Source: Salinivibrio costicola subsp. costicola ATCC 33508 = LMG 11651 (GTDB lineage: Bacteria > Pseudomonadota > Gammaproteobacteria > Enterobacterales > Vibrionaceae). Taken from it: a DNA stretch of 64,000 bases. The stretch's first letter is position 1. The number at the start of each line of letters is the position of its first letter. The stretch lies in the NCBI GenBank assembly GCA_000565345.1, contig AQOF01000005.1:57797-121796 (forward strand). Reading direction: 5' to 3'. The position numbers were made by a program, and so were the translations under genes. The notes beneath the pieces are model-generated. The model saw only the letters and a program-made list of their open reading frames with translations, was not told the DNA's origin and made no database searches. Shown here in pieces: positions 19,844 through 29,781 of this stretch.

Positions 19844-20386
19844 TCATTCTTTATCTGTATCTTTATACTCAAACGCCTTAACCACGCCTTCTACACCGCG
19901 AATATTGCGCGCTATCTCAACCGCTTGGTCCGCTTGTGATTGGGTGACGGCGCCCATTAAAAACACTTCGCGGGCTTCAGTGACCACCTTGATATTTACC
20001 GCGCGTAACTGGTCATCGGCGACAAAGGCTGCTTTGACTCGGGTCGTTAGCCAGCTATCCGTACTGATATCGGCCAAGCCAACCATTGGCGTTTCACGGA
20101 CTTCGTTATAGACAACATCGACGTTATCCAGGGCTCGGACCCGTTCAACCAGTTGCTGGGTGAGGGCCTGGTCGGTGCTTTGCCCGACTAACAGAACTTG
20201 CCCTTGAAACGATGCCGCTTTAACGCGAAGCTTATTTTTGAACGGGGCTTTGTTCACGATCCCGGCGGTATTGAGACCAATTTGGGTATCGTGCCACTCT
20301 TCTCCGGTCGTACGAGGATCGGAGGAGTAAATGGCGGAACACGCTTGCAGCGTCAGTGCCAATATCAAGGTCATGATAACGCGCAT
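19844..20386 (-). CDS. dolP: BON-domain outer-membrane lipoprotein DolP (YraP)
   Basis: DolP binds anionic phospholipid at the division site and supports outer-membrane integrity and regulation of cell-wall amidases. The 180-residue product begins with a lipoprotein signal (MRVIMTLILALTLQACSA, lipid cysteine at residue 16). Two tandem BON domains follow, about residues 47-115 (KNKLRVKAASFQGQVLLVG) and 115-177 (TRVKAAFVADDQLRAVNIKV). It is the last gene of the lpoA-yraN-diaA-dolP run, three bases after diaA. Confidence 0.95.
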   Translation of the reverse strand: MRVIMTLILALTLQACSAIYSSDPRTTGEEWHDTQIGLNTAGIVNKAPFKNKLRVKAASFQGQVLLVGQSTDQALTQQLVERVRALDNVDVVYNEVRETPMVGLADISTDSWLTTRVKAAFVADDQLRAVNIKVVTEAREVFLMGAVTQSQADQAVEIARNIRGVEGVVKAFEYKDTDKE

Positions 20387-20389
20387 GAA

Positions 20390-20983
<594 letters not shown>

Positions 20984-21349
20984 TTACCCTTGAACAATGT
21001 TTTGAATCCAGTTGACCGCCTCAACGCTGCCATCAAAGGTGACAGCGTCAAAGCGAAATTCGGTTTGCATACTTTTGAGGCCGCGGCATTGCATCCAACG
21101 CTCAGCGGCGAGAATTAAACGACGTTGTTTGGTGGCGGTAATGCTCGCCGCCGCGCCACCAAAGCCGTGCCCGCGCCGGAAACGCACCTCGACAAACACC
21201 AAGCAACTGCCATCGCGCATCACAAGATCAATCTCGCCGCGACGACTATGGGCGTTTTTATCGAGCAGACTCAGCCCGTGGCGCATTAGGTATTGGCAAG
21301 CGTGTGCTTCGTAAGCCTGTCCTGTTGCTCTGGACTGAGGCTGTTTCAC
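20984..21349 (-). CDS. yraN: UPF0102 family protein YraN (endonuclease-like fold)
   Basis: The 121-residue product has the restriction-endonuclease-like core of the UPF0102 family: GQAYEAHACQYLMRHGLSLL, then RRGEIDLVMRDGSCLVFVEV with the E-D-E pattern of metal-binding nucleases, and R-RRG. No function is established. It overlaps lpoA by four bases and precedes diaA by three, so it is part of one operon. Confidence 0.93.
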   Translation of the reverse strand: MKQPQSRATGQAYEAHACQYLMRHGLSLLDKNAHSRRGEIDLVMRDGSCLVFVEVRFRRGHGFGGAAASITATKQRRLILAAERWMQCRGLKSMQTEFRFDAVTFDGSVEAVNWIQNIVQG

Positions 21350-23202
21350 TGCGCCTCTCCGCGAGATTCCGTCTCAACAGGCTCAATGGCGGTTTGACCA
21401 AATCGCGCCCAGTCTAGCTGACGGTGGATAATACACTGATCGGCGAGTGAGAGTTGCCCCGTTTGACCATTTAGCTGATAACCCGGCTGGGCTTGCATTT
21501 GTGGTAGCCCCTTCAGCAGCTGGTAAGCATCCATCCCCAAGGCGTGTAAGCGCGTGGTGTTGTTACTTGGCGATGGATGACGCTGTTGATAGCTTTTATG
21601 CGCATCGCTTTGGGCGTGCACTAATAGAGGAATATCACTGAATTCGATGCCTTCAAGCTCGGCTAATTGGCCCATGCCATCGGCGCGGTTATTGCTACGC
21701 GAGCTTGCATAGAGTTTCGGCGGCAAGACATCGGGATTAATCGCGACCTCAATAAAGGGTTTTAATAAGGTCAGCTCAGCGGCACCGGCCACCATATAAA
21801 CGGCGTCGATATCGCGACGGCTACGGGCTTGCGATTGTAAGGGTAAGTCGGTGAGTTTTTTCAGTTGTGAAATGCGGCGCTGACTGGCGTCTAAACCAAA
21901 GATATCACGAATGCGTGCTTGCATTTTATCACGATCACCGAGAGGCGCTTGCTCAACGTCTGTATCGGTGAGTGACTGCCAGCGGGCGGAAAATGCATCA
22001 CGGATCCGTTGACCAAAGGCGGAGTCAGGGTAGAGCACTAAGGGGAACTGATACCCCTGCTGGTGAAGACGGTCGGCGGCTTGCGCGGCTTCTTGTTCGG
22101 GTGACAAGGTGAAGTAGCACACACCTTGCGTATAATTTTCATCCGTGGGCTGGTTAAGCGCCAATAAAGGCACTTGGCCGGCGAGCGCGTCACTGACTGC
22201 GGCGACTTTATGTTTCTGCAGTGGCCCCACCACGAAGTCGATGCCGTCATCACGGATACGTTGCGTGAGCGCATCGACATCTATGGCGTTGGTATCGTAA
22301 AAGCGCACACGAGGGCGTTGATCTGTTTTCGCATCAAGCATGGCTTCAATAAAGCCATCACGAATGGCATCCCCTTGATCAGCAAATTTATCCGTCAGTG
22401 GTAGCATGACCCCTACATTAGTGGGTTGTGTGATGGTCAGTGCTTGGATATCGGCCAAATTATCCGGTAAATACTGGTTCGCGGGGTGCGTAGGGTGCGA
22501 CGCCAAGTAGGCATCTAATTGGCTTTGCATCTCGGCCAGATCGCGGGTGTAGCGGCGCGCGATGTCCAACAAGGTGACCCAACCGGCAAGGATGTCATCA
22601 TCACTGGATTGAAGCTGTTTGATCTCGCGCTGGTTGAGCGATTGTAAATCTTGCCACAGCGTGTTCCATGCTTGCTGAGCTTGGTCGGATTCAATATAGC
22701 TGGCTAACCGGTGCTGATTGTTGACCGCGTCCAGGGCATTGCCTTGCTGACGCGCAATTTTGGCTTTTTGCTGGTAAAAACGGACATATTGTCCCTCGGT
22801 GAGCTGCCAATCAGGGGATAAGGCCAACGCTTGATCGGCTTGGGTTAGCTTGCCGGTTTGTGCCAAAAAGCGCCCACGCGCGAGTGTCCATTCAATACGC
22901 TGGTCCGTATTAAGATTGCGCTCAGCCAAGCGCTGCAGCAGCACATCCGCTTGGTTCAATTGCTGCTCGTTAATCAGCGCTTTTATCGCCAGTAAAAACC
23001 AGTCATTTTGCTTATCACCTTGGCTGGTTTCGGCCTGCAACAAATAAAATGTCGAATTTTCCGTTGCCGGTTGACTGATGACATCACGCGCAGTTGGCGT
23101 GGTGGACGGCGCACTACAAGCCGCTAAAGCCAATGCTAAGGCTACAGGGGTAATAAGTCGTGTTACACTTTGACGCTTCTGGGTAAGTTTAACCATGAAC
23201 AT
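21346..23202 (-). CDS. lpoA: Penicillin-binding protein activator LpoA
   Basis: LpoA is an outer-membrane lipoprotein that reaches through the periplasm to activate PBP1A. The 618-residue product starts with a lipoprotein signal (LALALAACSAPS, lipid cysteine near residue 29). An N-terminal TPR-like helical domain follows (to about residue 250), and the C-terminal half is a periplasmic-binding-protein-like fold (from NVGVMLPLTDKFADQGDAIRD onward). A second in-frame ATG at 23196 is an equally possible start. It is divergent from rsmI, as in other gammaproteobacteria. Confidence 0.95.
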   Translation of the reverse strand: MFMVKLTQKRQSVTRLITPVALALALAACSAPSTTPTARDVISQPATENSTFYLLQAETSQGDKQNDWFLLAIKALINEQQLNQADVLLQRLAERNLNTDQRIEWTLARGRFLAQTGKLTQADQALALSPDWQLTEGQYVRFYQQKAKIARQQGNALDAVNNQHRLASYIESDQAQQAWNTLWQDLQSLNQREIKQLQSSDDDILAGWVTLLDIARRYTRDLAEMQSQLDAYLASHPTHPANQYLPDNLADIQALTITQPTNVGVMLPLTDKFADQGDAIRDGFIEAMLDAKTDQRPRVRFYDTNAIDVDALTQRIRDDGIDFVVGPLQKHKVAAVSDALAGQVPLLALNQPTDENYTQGVCYFTLSPEQEAAQAADRLHQQGYQFPLVLYPDSAFGQRIRDAFSARWQSLTDTDVEQAPLGDRDKMQARIRDIFGLDASQRRISQLKKLTDLPLQSQARSRRDIDAVYMVAGAAELTLLKPFIEVAINPDVLPPKLYASSRSNNRADGMGQLAELEGIEFSDIPLLVHAQSDAHKSYQQRHPSPSNNTTRLHALGMDAYQLLKGLPQMQAQPGYQLNGQTGQLSLADQCIIHRQLDWARFGQTAIEPVETESRGEAQ

Positions 23203-23257
23203 ATTTCAACCGTGACAACGTTGCCCCTATCTTAATCGCCGAAGGGTTGTTAAACAA

Positions 23258-24144
23258 ATGACTGATGCAAATCTATCCGACCATGCTCACCCCACGCTGT
23301 ATATTGTGCCAACACCGATTGGTAATTTGGCTGATATTACCAGCGTGCTCTTGATGTTTTAGCCAGTGTCGACGTGGTCGCGGCCGAAGATACGCGTCAT
23401 ACGGCTCGGTTGCTATCGCATTTTTCGATTAGTGCGAAAACTTTTGCGTTGCATGAGCACAATGAACAGCAGAAAGCCGCTGCATTGTTAACGCGCCTGC
23501 AACAAGGCCAGTCGATTGCATTAGTCTCTGATGCTGGCACCCCCTTGATTAGCGATCCGGGATATCACCTGGTCACCCAATGCCGTGAGGCGGGTGTCAG
23601 AGTGGTCCCGTTGCCTGGCGCCTGCGCGGTAGTCACCGCATTAAGTGCATCGGGTTTGCCTTCAGACCGTTTTAGTTTTGAAGGGTTCCTGCCTCCTAAG
23701 ACAAAAGCGCGACAAGATACGTTCCGTGAATTGGCCGATGATCCGCGTACCTTGATTTTCTATGAGTCACCGCACCGTATTCGTGACAGCTTGGCGGATA
23801 TGCGCGAGGTACTGGGCGACGCGCGTCGCGTGGTGTTGGCGCGCGAACTAACGAAAACCTTTGAAACCATCCATGGGGCACCGTTGGGTGAACTCATTGA
23901 GTGGTTGAGTGAGGATCCTAACCGCTTACGTGGAGAAATGGTGTTATTGGTCGCCGGCCATCGCGCGGATAAAACGGCTTTGCCAACCGCGGCGTGTCAT
24001 GCGCTGGGTCTATTGGCGGCCGAGTTACCGTTAAAAAAAGCAGCCGCGTTAGTCGCGGAATTATATGCGGTGAAAAAAACGCAACTCTATAAATGGGGCC
24101 TAAGAGAATTTATAGCTGAGCGCGATTTACGCTGGCTTGCGTGA
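23258..24144 (+). CDS. rsmI: 16S rRNA (cytidine(1402)-2'-O)-methyltransferase RsmI, with an apparent single-base deletion
   Basis: RsmI methylates the ribose of C1402 in 16S rRNA. The true start is ATG 23258, giving a run with [15 protein letters not shown]. Translation then fails after codon 28; adding one C at 23340-23341 continues it as [20 protein letters not shown]. The rebuilt protein of 295 residues has the tetrapyrrole-methylase fold with [30 protein letters not shown] and [12 protein letters not shown]. It is divergent from lpoA and precedes rnpB. The break sits in the first 10% of the gene and is probably a sequence error. Confidence 0.93.
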
Positions 24145-24155
24145 ATATTCTTCTA

Positions 24156-24161
24156 TATACT
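24156..24161 (+). promoter_or_regulatory. -10 box of the rnpB promoter with GC-rich discriminator
   Basis: TATACT at 24156-24161 lies nine bases before the mature rnpB 5' end and is followed by CCCCCGCTCG, a GC-rich discriminator of the type seen at stringently controlled stable-RNA promoters. A -35 box is poor: CTGGCT at 24133-24138 gives 17-base spacing. Confidence 0.55.
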
Positions 24162-24170
24162 CCCCCGCTC

Positions 24171-24549
<379 letters not shown>

Positions 24550-24555
24550 CTTTTA

Positions 24556-24588
24556 GGGCGAGCCTTTTTGGCTCGCCCTCTCTTTTTC
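24556..24588 (+). terminator. Rho-independent terminator of rnpB
   Basis: A 9-bp stem GGGCGAGCC / GGCTCGCCC (24556-24579) followed by TCTCTTTTT. Confidence 0.92.
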
Positions 24589-24710
24589 AGCGTTTGAGTC
24601 AGACGATTTGGTTATAACCGAATGTCATCGGCTTTTTTGTGTATTGATTAAGCCGCTGAAAACCTTCTTTAATCTTCCCAGGTGTGATCTTGCTCACTGT
24701 CATGGCTTGC

Positions 24711-24740
24711 TTGACTTTCTTTTTACCTGCTACGTACACT
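24711..24740 (+). promoter_or_regulatory. Main promoter of the division and cell wall cluster
   Basis: TTGACT (24711-24716), an 18-base spacer and TACACT (24735-24740). Transcription would start near 24747, exactly where the MraZ-binding repeats begin, giving a leader of about 55 bases to mraZ. It corresponds in position to Pmra of E. coli. Confidence 0.7.
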
Positions 24741-24746
24741 TCTGGG

Positions 24747-24790
24747 TGGGAAAATGTGGTGTAAAGTGGATAATCTTGGTGAAAAAGGGA
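24747..24790 (+). promoter_or_regulatory. MraZ operator: TGG repeats at exact 10-bp intervals
   Basis: TGGG, TGGT, TGGA and TGGT start at 24747, 24757, 24767 and 24777, and GGGA follows at 24787. MraZ binds arrays of TGGGN boxes separated by 5-base spacers (10-bp period), so this is a nearly ideal operator on one face of the helix. It lies just after the -10 box, fitting MraZ repression of its own operon. Confidence 0.85.
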
Positions 24791-24800
24791 AAATAACGTC

Positions 24801-25259
24801 ATGTTACGTGGCGTCAGCGCCATTTCGGTCGATAAAAAAGGGCGACTTGCTCTGCCAACGCGCTATCGCGATGGGTTAATTCACCATTGTGATGGCCAGT
24901 TTGTGTGCACGATCGATCACCAACTTCCTTGCTTGGCGCTGTACCCGGTCCCGGAATGGGAAGTGATTGAGGCGAAGTTATCGCAGTTATCCAGCTTTCA
25001 ACCTGCAGAGCGACGCCTGCAGCGTTTATTACTTGGCCATGCGTTTGACTGTGAAATGGACGGACAAGGTCGCTTATTACTGCCTGCGACCTTGCGCCAA
25101 TATGCCGGGTTAGACGGCAAAGCGATGCTGGTTGGCCAACTCAACAAATTTGAGATTTGGGACGAGCAGACGTGGCAGGCACAAATTCGCCAGGATATGG
25201 ACACACAGGCGGAATCAACCCCGATGCTCAGTGAGCGGTTAGCAGACCTCTCATTGTAA
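24801..25259 (+). CDS. mraZ: Transcriptional regulator MraZ
   Basis: MraZ is an AbrB-like, ring-forming DNA-binding protein that represses the dcw cluster. The 152-residue product has two SpoVT-AbrB domains, each with the DNA-contacting D-x-x-G-R motif: [14 protein letters not shown] (residues about 10-23) and [15 protein letters not shown] (about 85-100). It is the first gene of the cluster, right after its own operator repeats, and 16 bases before rsmH. Confidence 0.97.
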   Translation: MLRGVSAISVDKKGRLALPTRYRDGLIHHCDGQFVCTIDHQLPCLALYPVPEWEVIEAKLSQLSSFQPAERRLQRLLLGHAFDCEMDGQGRLLLPATLRQYAGLDGKAMLVGQLNKFEIWDEQTWQAQIRQDMDTQAESTPMLSERLADLSL

Positions 25260-25275
25260 ATAATGAAGTGAATGT

Positions 25276-26226
25276 ATGTCAGAACAATATACCCATGTTT
25301 CCGTCCTATTAAATGAATCGGTGGACGGCCTCGCGATTAAACCCGATGGCATCTATGTCGATGGTACTTTTGGTCGCGGCGGTCACTCGCGCCATATCTT
25401 GTCGCAATTGGGTGATAACGGTCGCCTGTATGCTATCGATCGCGATCCACGCGCGATCGAAGAGGCAAATTCCATCGATGATCCGCGTTTCCAGATTATT
25501 CATGGCCCGTTTTCTGAGATAGCGTCGTACCTCAGTGAGCGTGGGCTAGCGGAAAAGGTCGATGGGATCCTCCTTGATTTGGGCGTGTCTTCGCCCCAGC
25601 TTGACGACCCTAGCCGTGGCTTCAGTTTTATGCATGATGGCCCGCTTGATATGCGTATGGACCCGAGCACCGGCCAGTCGGCCGCACAGTGGTTAGAAAC
25701 CGCCAGTGTCGATGATATTGTTTGGGTATTAAAAGTGTTCGGCGAAGAGCGTTTTGCGCGCCGGATTGCTAATGCCATTGTTCGTCACCGTGAAGATGAA
25801 GAAGCACCTGCGCTGACCACGACCAATCAGCTTGCCAAGCTGATTGATCACGCGGTGCCGTTTAGAGAGAAGAAAAAGCACCCTGCGACACGTAGCTTTC
25901 AAGCGATTCGGATTTACATCAACAGTGAGCTGGATGAAATCGAGCAAGCACTGCAAGGCGCGCTCGCCAGTTTAGCCCCGAGTGGACGCTTATCAGTGAT
26001 TAGCTTTCACTCGTTAGAAGATCGCATGGTCAAGCGCTTTATCCGTAAGCAAAGTAAAGGACCGGATGTGCCCAAAGGGGTGCCTTTGACCGAAGCACAG
26101 ATTGCCGAGCTCGGTTCGGCGGCAATGAAGCCGATTGGCAAGGCGATTAAACCGTCCGCGGAAGAAGTGGCGCATAACGCCCGGGCGCGAAGCTCGGTAT
26201 TACGCGTGGCGGAAAAGTTAGGATAA
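25276..26226 (+). CDS. rsmH: 16S rRNA (cytosine(1402)-N4)-methyltransferase RsmH
   Basis: RsmH methylates N4 of C1402 in 16S rRNA, the same base whose ribose is modified by RsmI, whose gene is 1.1 kb upstream. The 316-residue product has the SAM-binding motif [15 protein letters not shown] (about residue 29), [21 protein letters not shown] (from about 95) with the catalytic region, and [14 protein letters not shown] near the C-terminus. Its place between mraZ and ftsL is universal in dcw clusters. Confidence 0.98.
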   Translation: MSEQYTHVSVLLNESVDGLAIKPDGIYVDGTFGRGGHSRHILSQLGDNGRLYAIDRDPRAIEEANSIDDPRFQIIHGPFSEIASYLSERGLAEKVDGILLDLGVSSPQLDDPSRGFSFMHDGPLDMRMDPSTGQSAAQWLETASVDDIVWVLKVFGEERFARRIANAIVRHREDEEAPALTTTNQLAKLIDHAVPFREKKKHPATRSFQAIRIYINSELDEIEQALQGALASLAPSGRLSVISFHSLEDRMVKRFIRKQSKGPDVPKGVPLTEAQIAELGSAAMKPIGKAIKPSAEEVAHNARARSSVLRVAEKLG

Positions 26227-26229
26227 CGC

Positions 26230-26559
26230 ATGAAACCGCGCCCAAGCCTCGCTAAGCAGATAGGCCAGGATGTATTGGTAATCGGGAAGTTGCCATTAGG
26301 GTTACTGCTGGCGGTATTGGTTTCGGCGATTGCCGTGGTATCTATGACCCAATCAACGCGTAATTTGATTGCCAAACAGGACGCGCTATTAGAGCAACGT
26401 GAAACCCTTGAAGTGGAGTGGCGCAATCAATTGTTAGAGGAAAATGCGTTGTCTGAACATAGCCATGTGGAATCCGTGGCGCGTCAGTCTTTTGACATGA
26501 TTCGTCCCACCAGTGAGAACGAAGTGATTGTAACGCGACCTTTGAGTAACGACCGGTGA
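26230..26559 (+). CDS. ftsL: Cell division protein FtsL
   Basis: FtsL is a small bitopic protein that joins FtsQ and FtsB and helps activate the FtsW-FtsI synthase. The 109-residue product has a short cytoplasmic N-terminus, one membrane helix (about residues 22-40, LPLGLLLAVLVSAIAVVSM) and a periplasmic coiled coil (about 45-95) rich in L, E and Q. It starts three bases after rsmH and overlaps ftsI by four bases. Confidence 0.95.
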   Translation: MKPRPSLAKQIGQDVLVIGKLPLGLLLAVLVSAIAVVSMTQSTRNLIAKQDALLEQRETLEVEWRNQLLEENALSEHSHVESVARQSFDMIRPTSENEVIVTRPLSNDR

Positions 26560-28322
26560 AAAAACGTTCTACTAAGTCAACTAATCGCCGTACACCCAAA
26601 GCGCCACCGGTATTGATTCAGTGGCGCTTTGGTCTTGTCTGCGTATTTATTGGCTTAGCCTTGGCTGCCTTGGTGGCGCGCGCCGCTTATATCCAAGTGA
26701 TTGAGCCCGATCGATTACGCCACGAAGGGGATCTGCGTTCGATACGAACAGAGCAGGTTCCTTCCGCGCGAGGCATGATCACCGACCGTCAAGGTGAGGC
26801 ACTCGCGATCAGTGTGCCCGTTCAAGCCGTGTGGGCGGATCCGGTGACGGTATTCAAACACCAAGGATTAAAAAACGTCGATCGCTGGCATGCGCTTGCG
26901 GATGTTTTGGGGTTAGATCGGCAAGCCTTGATTGATAAAATTCAGGCTAATCGGCAGCGGCGTTTTATTTATCTGCAACGTCAAGTGCGCCCAGCCATGG
27001 CAGCGTACGTTGATAAGCTTGAGTTACCTGGCATAGGGTTAAAAGCTGAGTCACGCCGCTTTTATCCCAGTGCGGAAGTCAGTGCACACCTTGTTGGGAT
27101 GACTGGGATTGACGGCCATGGTTTAGAAGGGATCGAACGCCGATTTGATGATTGGTTAGCGGGTGAGCATGGTAAACGCACGGTGCGTAAAGACCGATTT
27201 GGCCGTGTCGTGGAGCATATTGCCACCGAAGATAAAAAAGAAGGCCAGTCGCTGACGCTGAGCATCGATCAGCGTCTTCAAGCCATTGCGTATCGTGCTA
27301 TCAAACAAGCCGTCGCCGATTACCGCGCCACCTCGGGCTCTTTGGTGATGGTGGACGTGAAGACCGGTGAAGTGATGGCCATGGTCAACGCCCCCTCCTA
27401 TAACCCCAATAATCGCAGCTCACTCAAAAGCTTTAACATGCGTAATCGCGCGATTACTGATGTGTTTGAACCGGGCTCAACCATGAAGCCTTTTGTGGTA
27501 CTCACTGCGTTAGAAAACGGTGTTGCCGATATGGACACCGTAATAGATACCGGCAACGGCATTATGCAAATCGGTGGCAGTCGAGTGCGTGATGTTTCTA
27601 AAGTCGGCAAAGCTAACCTTGCGCGTATTCTCAAAAAATCCAGTAATATCGGTGTGAGTAAACTCTCATTAGCCATGCCTGTAGAGACCTTATTAGGTCA
27701 ATATGGCAGCTTTGGGCTCGGCACCGGTACGGGCGTTGAGCTGGTTGGTGAATCAGTGGGCCATTTCCCCTCTCGGCGTCGTTGGTCAGATTTTGAACGT
27801 GCCACGCTAGCCTTTGGCTATGGATTATCGGTAACACCGACTCAGCTTGTGCGTGCTTATGCCACGCTAGGGTCGCTGGGCATTAATCGACCACTGAGCA
27901 TTTTAAAGCGTGAAGGCGTCACAGAAGGTAAGCAAGTTGCCTCGCGCGAAAATGCCTATAAAGTCCTGCAAATGTTGGAAGGGGTGACCCAAGAAGGCGG
28001 CAGTGCGCGTCGTGCCGCGGTTGATGGCTATCGCGTTGGCGCCAAAACCGGGACCGCGAAAGTCGCTGTCGCCGGTGGCTATGGCGACGAATATATTGGT
28101 TACACCGCGGGGCTGGCACCCATTAGCGATCCTAAGCTGGCCATGGTGGTGGTGATCAACGAGCCGCAAGGCGACAAATATTATGGGGGGCAGGTCGCGG
28201 CACCTGTGTTTTCGAGCGTGATGAAAAGCGCACTCCAGATTTTAAACATTGCACCGGATGCCGGTACGGGTCCGGCGTTGCAAGTGGCAAAGCATGCAAA
28301 TGAAGTGAATGGCGATGAATGA
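26556..28322 (+). CDS. ftsI: Peptidoglycan D,D-transpeptidase FtsI (PBP3)
   Basis: FtsI cross-links septal peptidoglycan and works with FtsW. The 588-residue product has a basic cytoplasmic tail, a membrane anchor (about residues 24-45), a pedestal domain, and a transpeptidase domain with the catalytic serine in GSTMKPF (S308, K311), SSN (SxN motif) and KTGT (K497). The start is GTG at 26556, overlapping the ftsL stop as GTGA. The end overlaps murE by up to 14 bases. All catalytic residues are present. Confidence 0.98.
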   Translation: MKKRSTKSTNRRTPKAPPVLIQWRFGLVCVFIGLALAALVARAAYIQVIEPDRLRHEGDLRSIRTEQVPSARGMITDRQGEALAISVPVQAVWADPVTVFKHQGLKNVDRWHALADVLGLDRQALIDKIQANRQRRFIYLQRQVRPAMAAYVDKLELPGIGLKAESRRFYPSAEVSAHLVGMTGIDGHGLEGIERRFDDWLAGEHGKRTVRKDRFGRVVEHIATEDKKEGQSLTLSIDQRLQAIAYRAIKQAVADYRATSGSLVMVDVKTGEVMAMVNAPSYNPNNRSSLKSFNMRNRAITDVFEPGSTMKPFVVLTALENGVADMDTVIDTGNGIMQIGGSRVRDVSKVGKANLARILKKSSNIGVSKLSLAMPVETLLGQYGSFGLGTGTGVELVGESVGHFPSRRRWSDFERATLAFGYGLSVTPTQLVRAYATLGSLGINRPLSILKREGVTEGKQVASRENAYKVLQMLEGVTQEGGSARRAAVDGYRVGAKTGTAKVAVAGGYGDEYIGYTAGLAPISDPKLAMVVVINEPQGDKYYGGQVAAPVFSSVMKSALQILNIAPDAGTGPALQVAKHANEVNGDE

Positions 28323-29781
28323 TTTAAACCAATGGCTGAGCCCTTGGCTGGCGGATGTGCCCTCGATGCCGGTACGGCACCTATCCTTAGATAGCCGCAA
28401 AATCCGTCAAGGTGATGTATTCGTGGCGATAAAAGGCCACCAAGTTGATGGTCGCCAGTTTATCGATACCGCGATTCAGGCCGGTGCTGTGGCTGTGGTG
28501 CAGCAAGCGGAGCAAAATGCTGTGCAGTGGCATCAGAATGTGCCGCTCATCAGTTTATGCGTTTTACCTGCTTCCTTATCGGCATTAGCCGCGCGTTTTT
28601 ATCAGCACCCGCAACAGCACATAGGCATGATTGGCGTGACCGGCACCAATGGTAAAACCACAGTCTCCCAATTGATTGCACAGTGGTTAGATGCCTTAGG
28701 TGAGCGGACCGCGGTGATGGGCACCACTGGCAATGGCTTTATTGGCCAATTAGAAGCGGCGGAAAACACCACGGGCGATGCCATTGGTATTCAAGCCCAG
28801 CTTGCGGCGTTTGCGCAGCAAGGTGCACGCCATGTCGCGATGGAAGTGTCTTCACATGGTTTAGTCCAAGGACGAGTCGCGAGCCTGGCATTGGATGCGG
28901 CTGTGTTTACTAATTTAAGCCATGATCATCTCGACTATCACGGCACCTTAGACGCTTATGCGGCGGCGAAAAAACAATTGTTTGATTTGGGCTCTCCGCT
29001 CAAAGTGATAAACGCTGACGATGCCGTGGGGCGCACTTGGCTCCAGCAATGGCCTGACGCGATTGCCGTCGCCATGCAGCCCGACGCATTAAGTGCTCAC
29101 GCCGGCCGGTATGTACTGGCACAGTCGGTGACCTACACCACCGAGGGGGTCTGTGTTCGTATTGACTCCTCGTGGGGCCAGGGTGACATGTATGCAGAGT
29201 TAGTGGGTGATTTTAATGTCAGCAACCTCCTCGTGAGCCTGGCGACCTTGCTGGGGCTGGGTTATTCGTTATCAACCTTGTTGGCGAGTAGTCAGCAGCT
29301 ACAAGCGGTTGTGGGGCGCATGGAGGTTTTTCTTGCGCCTGACAAACCGACCGTGGTGGTTGACTATGCTCACACGCCCGATGCGCTTGAGAAAGCACTA
29401 CTGGCCTTACGACGTCATTGCCACGGCGCACTTTGGTGTGTATTTGGCTGTGGCGGCGATCGTGATACGCGTAAACGCCCGGTGATGGCCAGAGTGGCTG
29501 AACAGCATGCTGACAAGGTGGTGTTGACCAATGATAACCCTCGCGGTGAGGCCCCTGAGTCGATCACGCAAGATATGCTCGCGGGGCTGCAAAACCCCGA
29601 ACGTGTACGGGTAGAGCATGACCGCGCTCAAGCGGTGACGCAGGTCATCGAGCAAGCGCAAGCCGACGACATTGTCTTGGTGGCGGGCAAGGGCCATGAA
29701 GACTATCAAGTGCTCGCGCATGGCAAGGTGCATTACTCTGACCGCGAGACGGTCGCGGCGCGACTCAAGGAGTTATCATGA
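28309..29781 (+). CDS. murE: UDP-MurNAc-L-Ala-D-Glu:meso-diaminopimelate ligase
   Basis: MurE adds meso-diaminopimelate to the peptidoglycan precursor. The 490-residue product has the Mur ATP loop TGTNGKTT (about residue 111) and the DNPR motif in TNDNPRGEAPESI (about 405), which marks meso-DAP rather than lysine specificity. Two in-frame ATGs, 28309 and 28315, are possible; both lie inside the ftsI end. It overlaps murF by four bases (ATGA). Confidence 0.97.
   Translation: MAMNDLNQWLSPWLADVPSMPVRHLSLDSRKIRQGDVFVAIKGHQVDGRQFIDTAIQAGAVAVVQQAEQNAVQWHQNVPLISLCVLPASLSALAARFYQHPQQHIGMIGVTGTNGKTTVSQLIAQWLDALGERTAVMGTTGNGFIGQLEAAENTTGDAIGIQAQLAAFAQQGARHVAMEVSSHGLVQGRVASLALDAAVFTNLSHDHLDYHGTLDAYAAAKKQLFDLGSPLKVINADDAVGRTWLQQWPDAIAVAMQPDALSAHAGRYVLAQSVTYTTEGVCVRIDSSWGQGDMYAELVGDFNVSNLLVSLATLLGLGYSLSTLLASSQQLQAVVGRMEVFLAPDKPTVVVDYAHTPDALEKALLALRRHCHGALWCVFGCGGDRDTRKRPVMARVAEQHADKVVLTNDNPRGEAPESITQDMLAGLQNPERVRVEHDRAQAVTQVIEQAQADDIVLVAGKGHEDYQVLAHGKVHYSDRETVAARLKELS

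Noticed and set aside
24599..24823. 74-codon minus-strand open frame upstream of mraZ
   Set aside because: It covers the dcw promoter and the MraZ operator on the opposite strand and shows no known domain.
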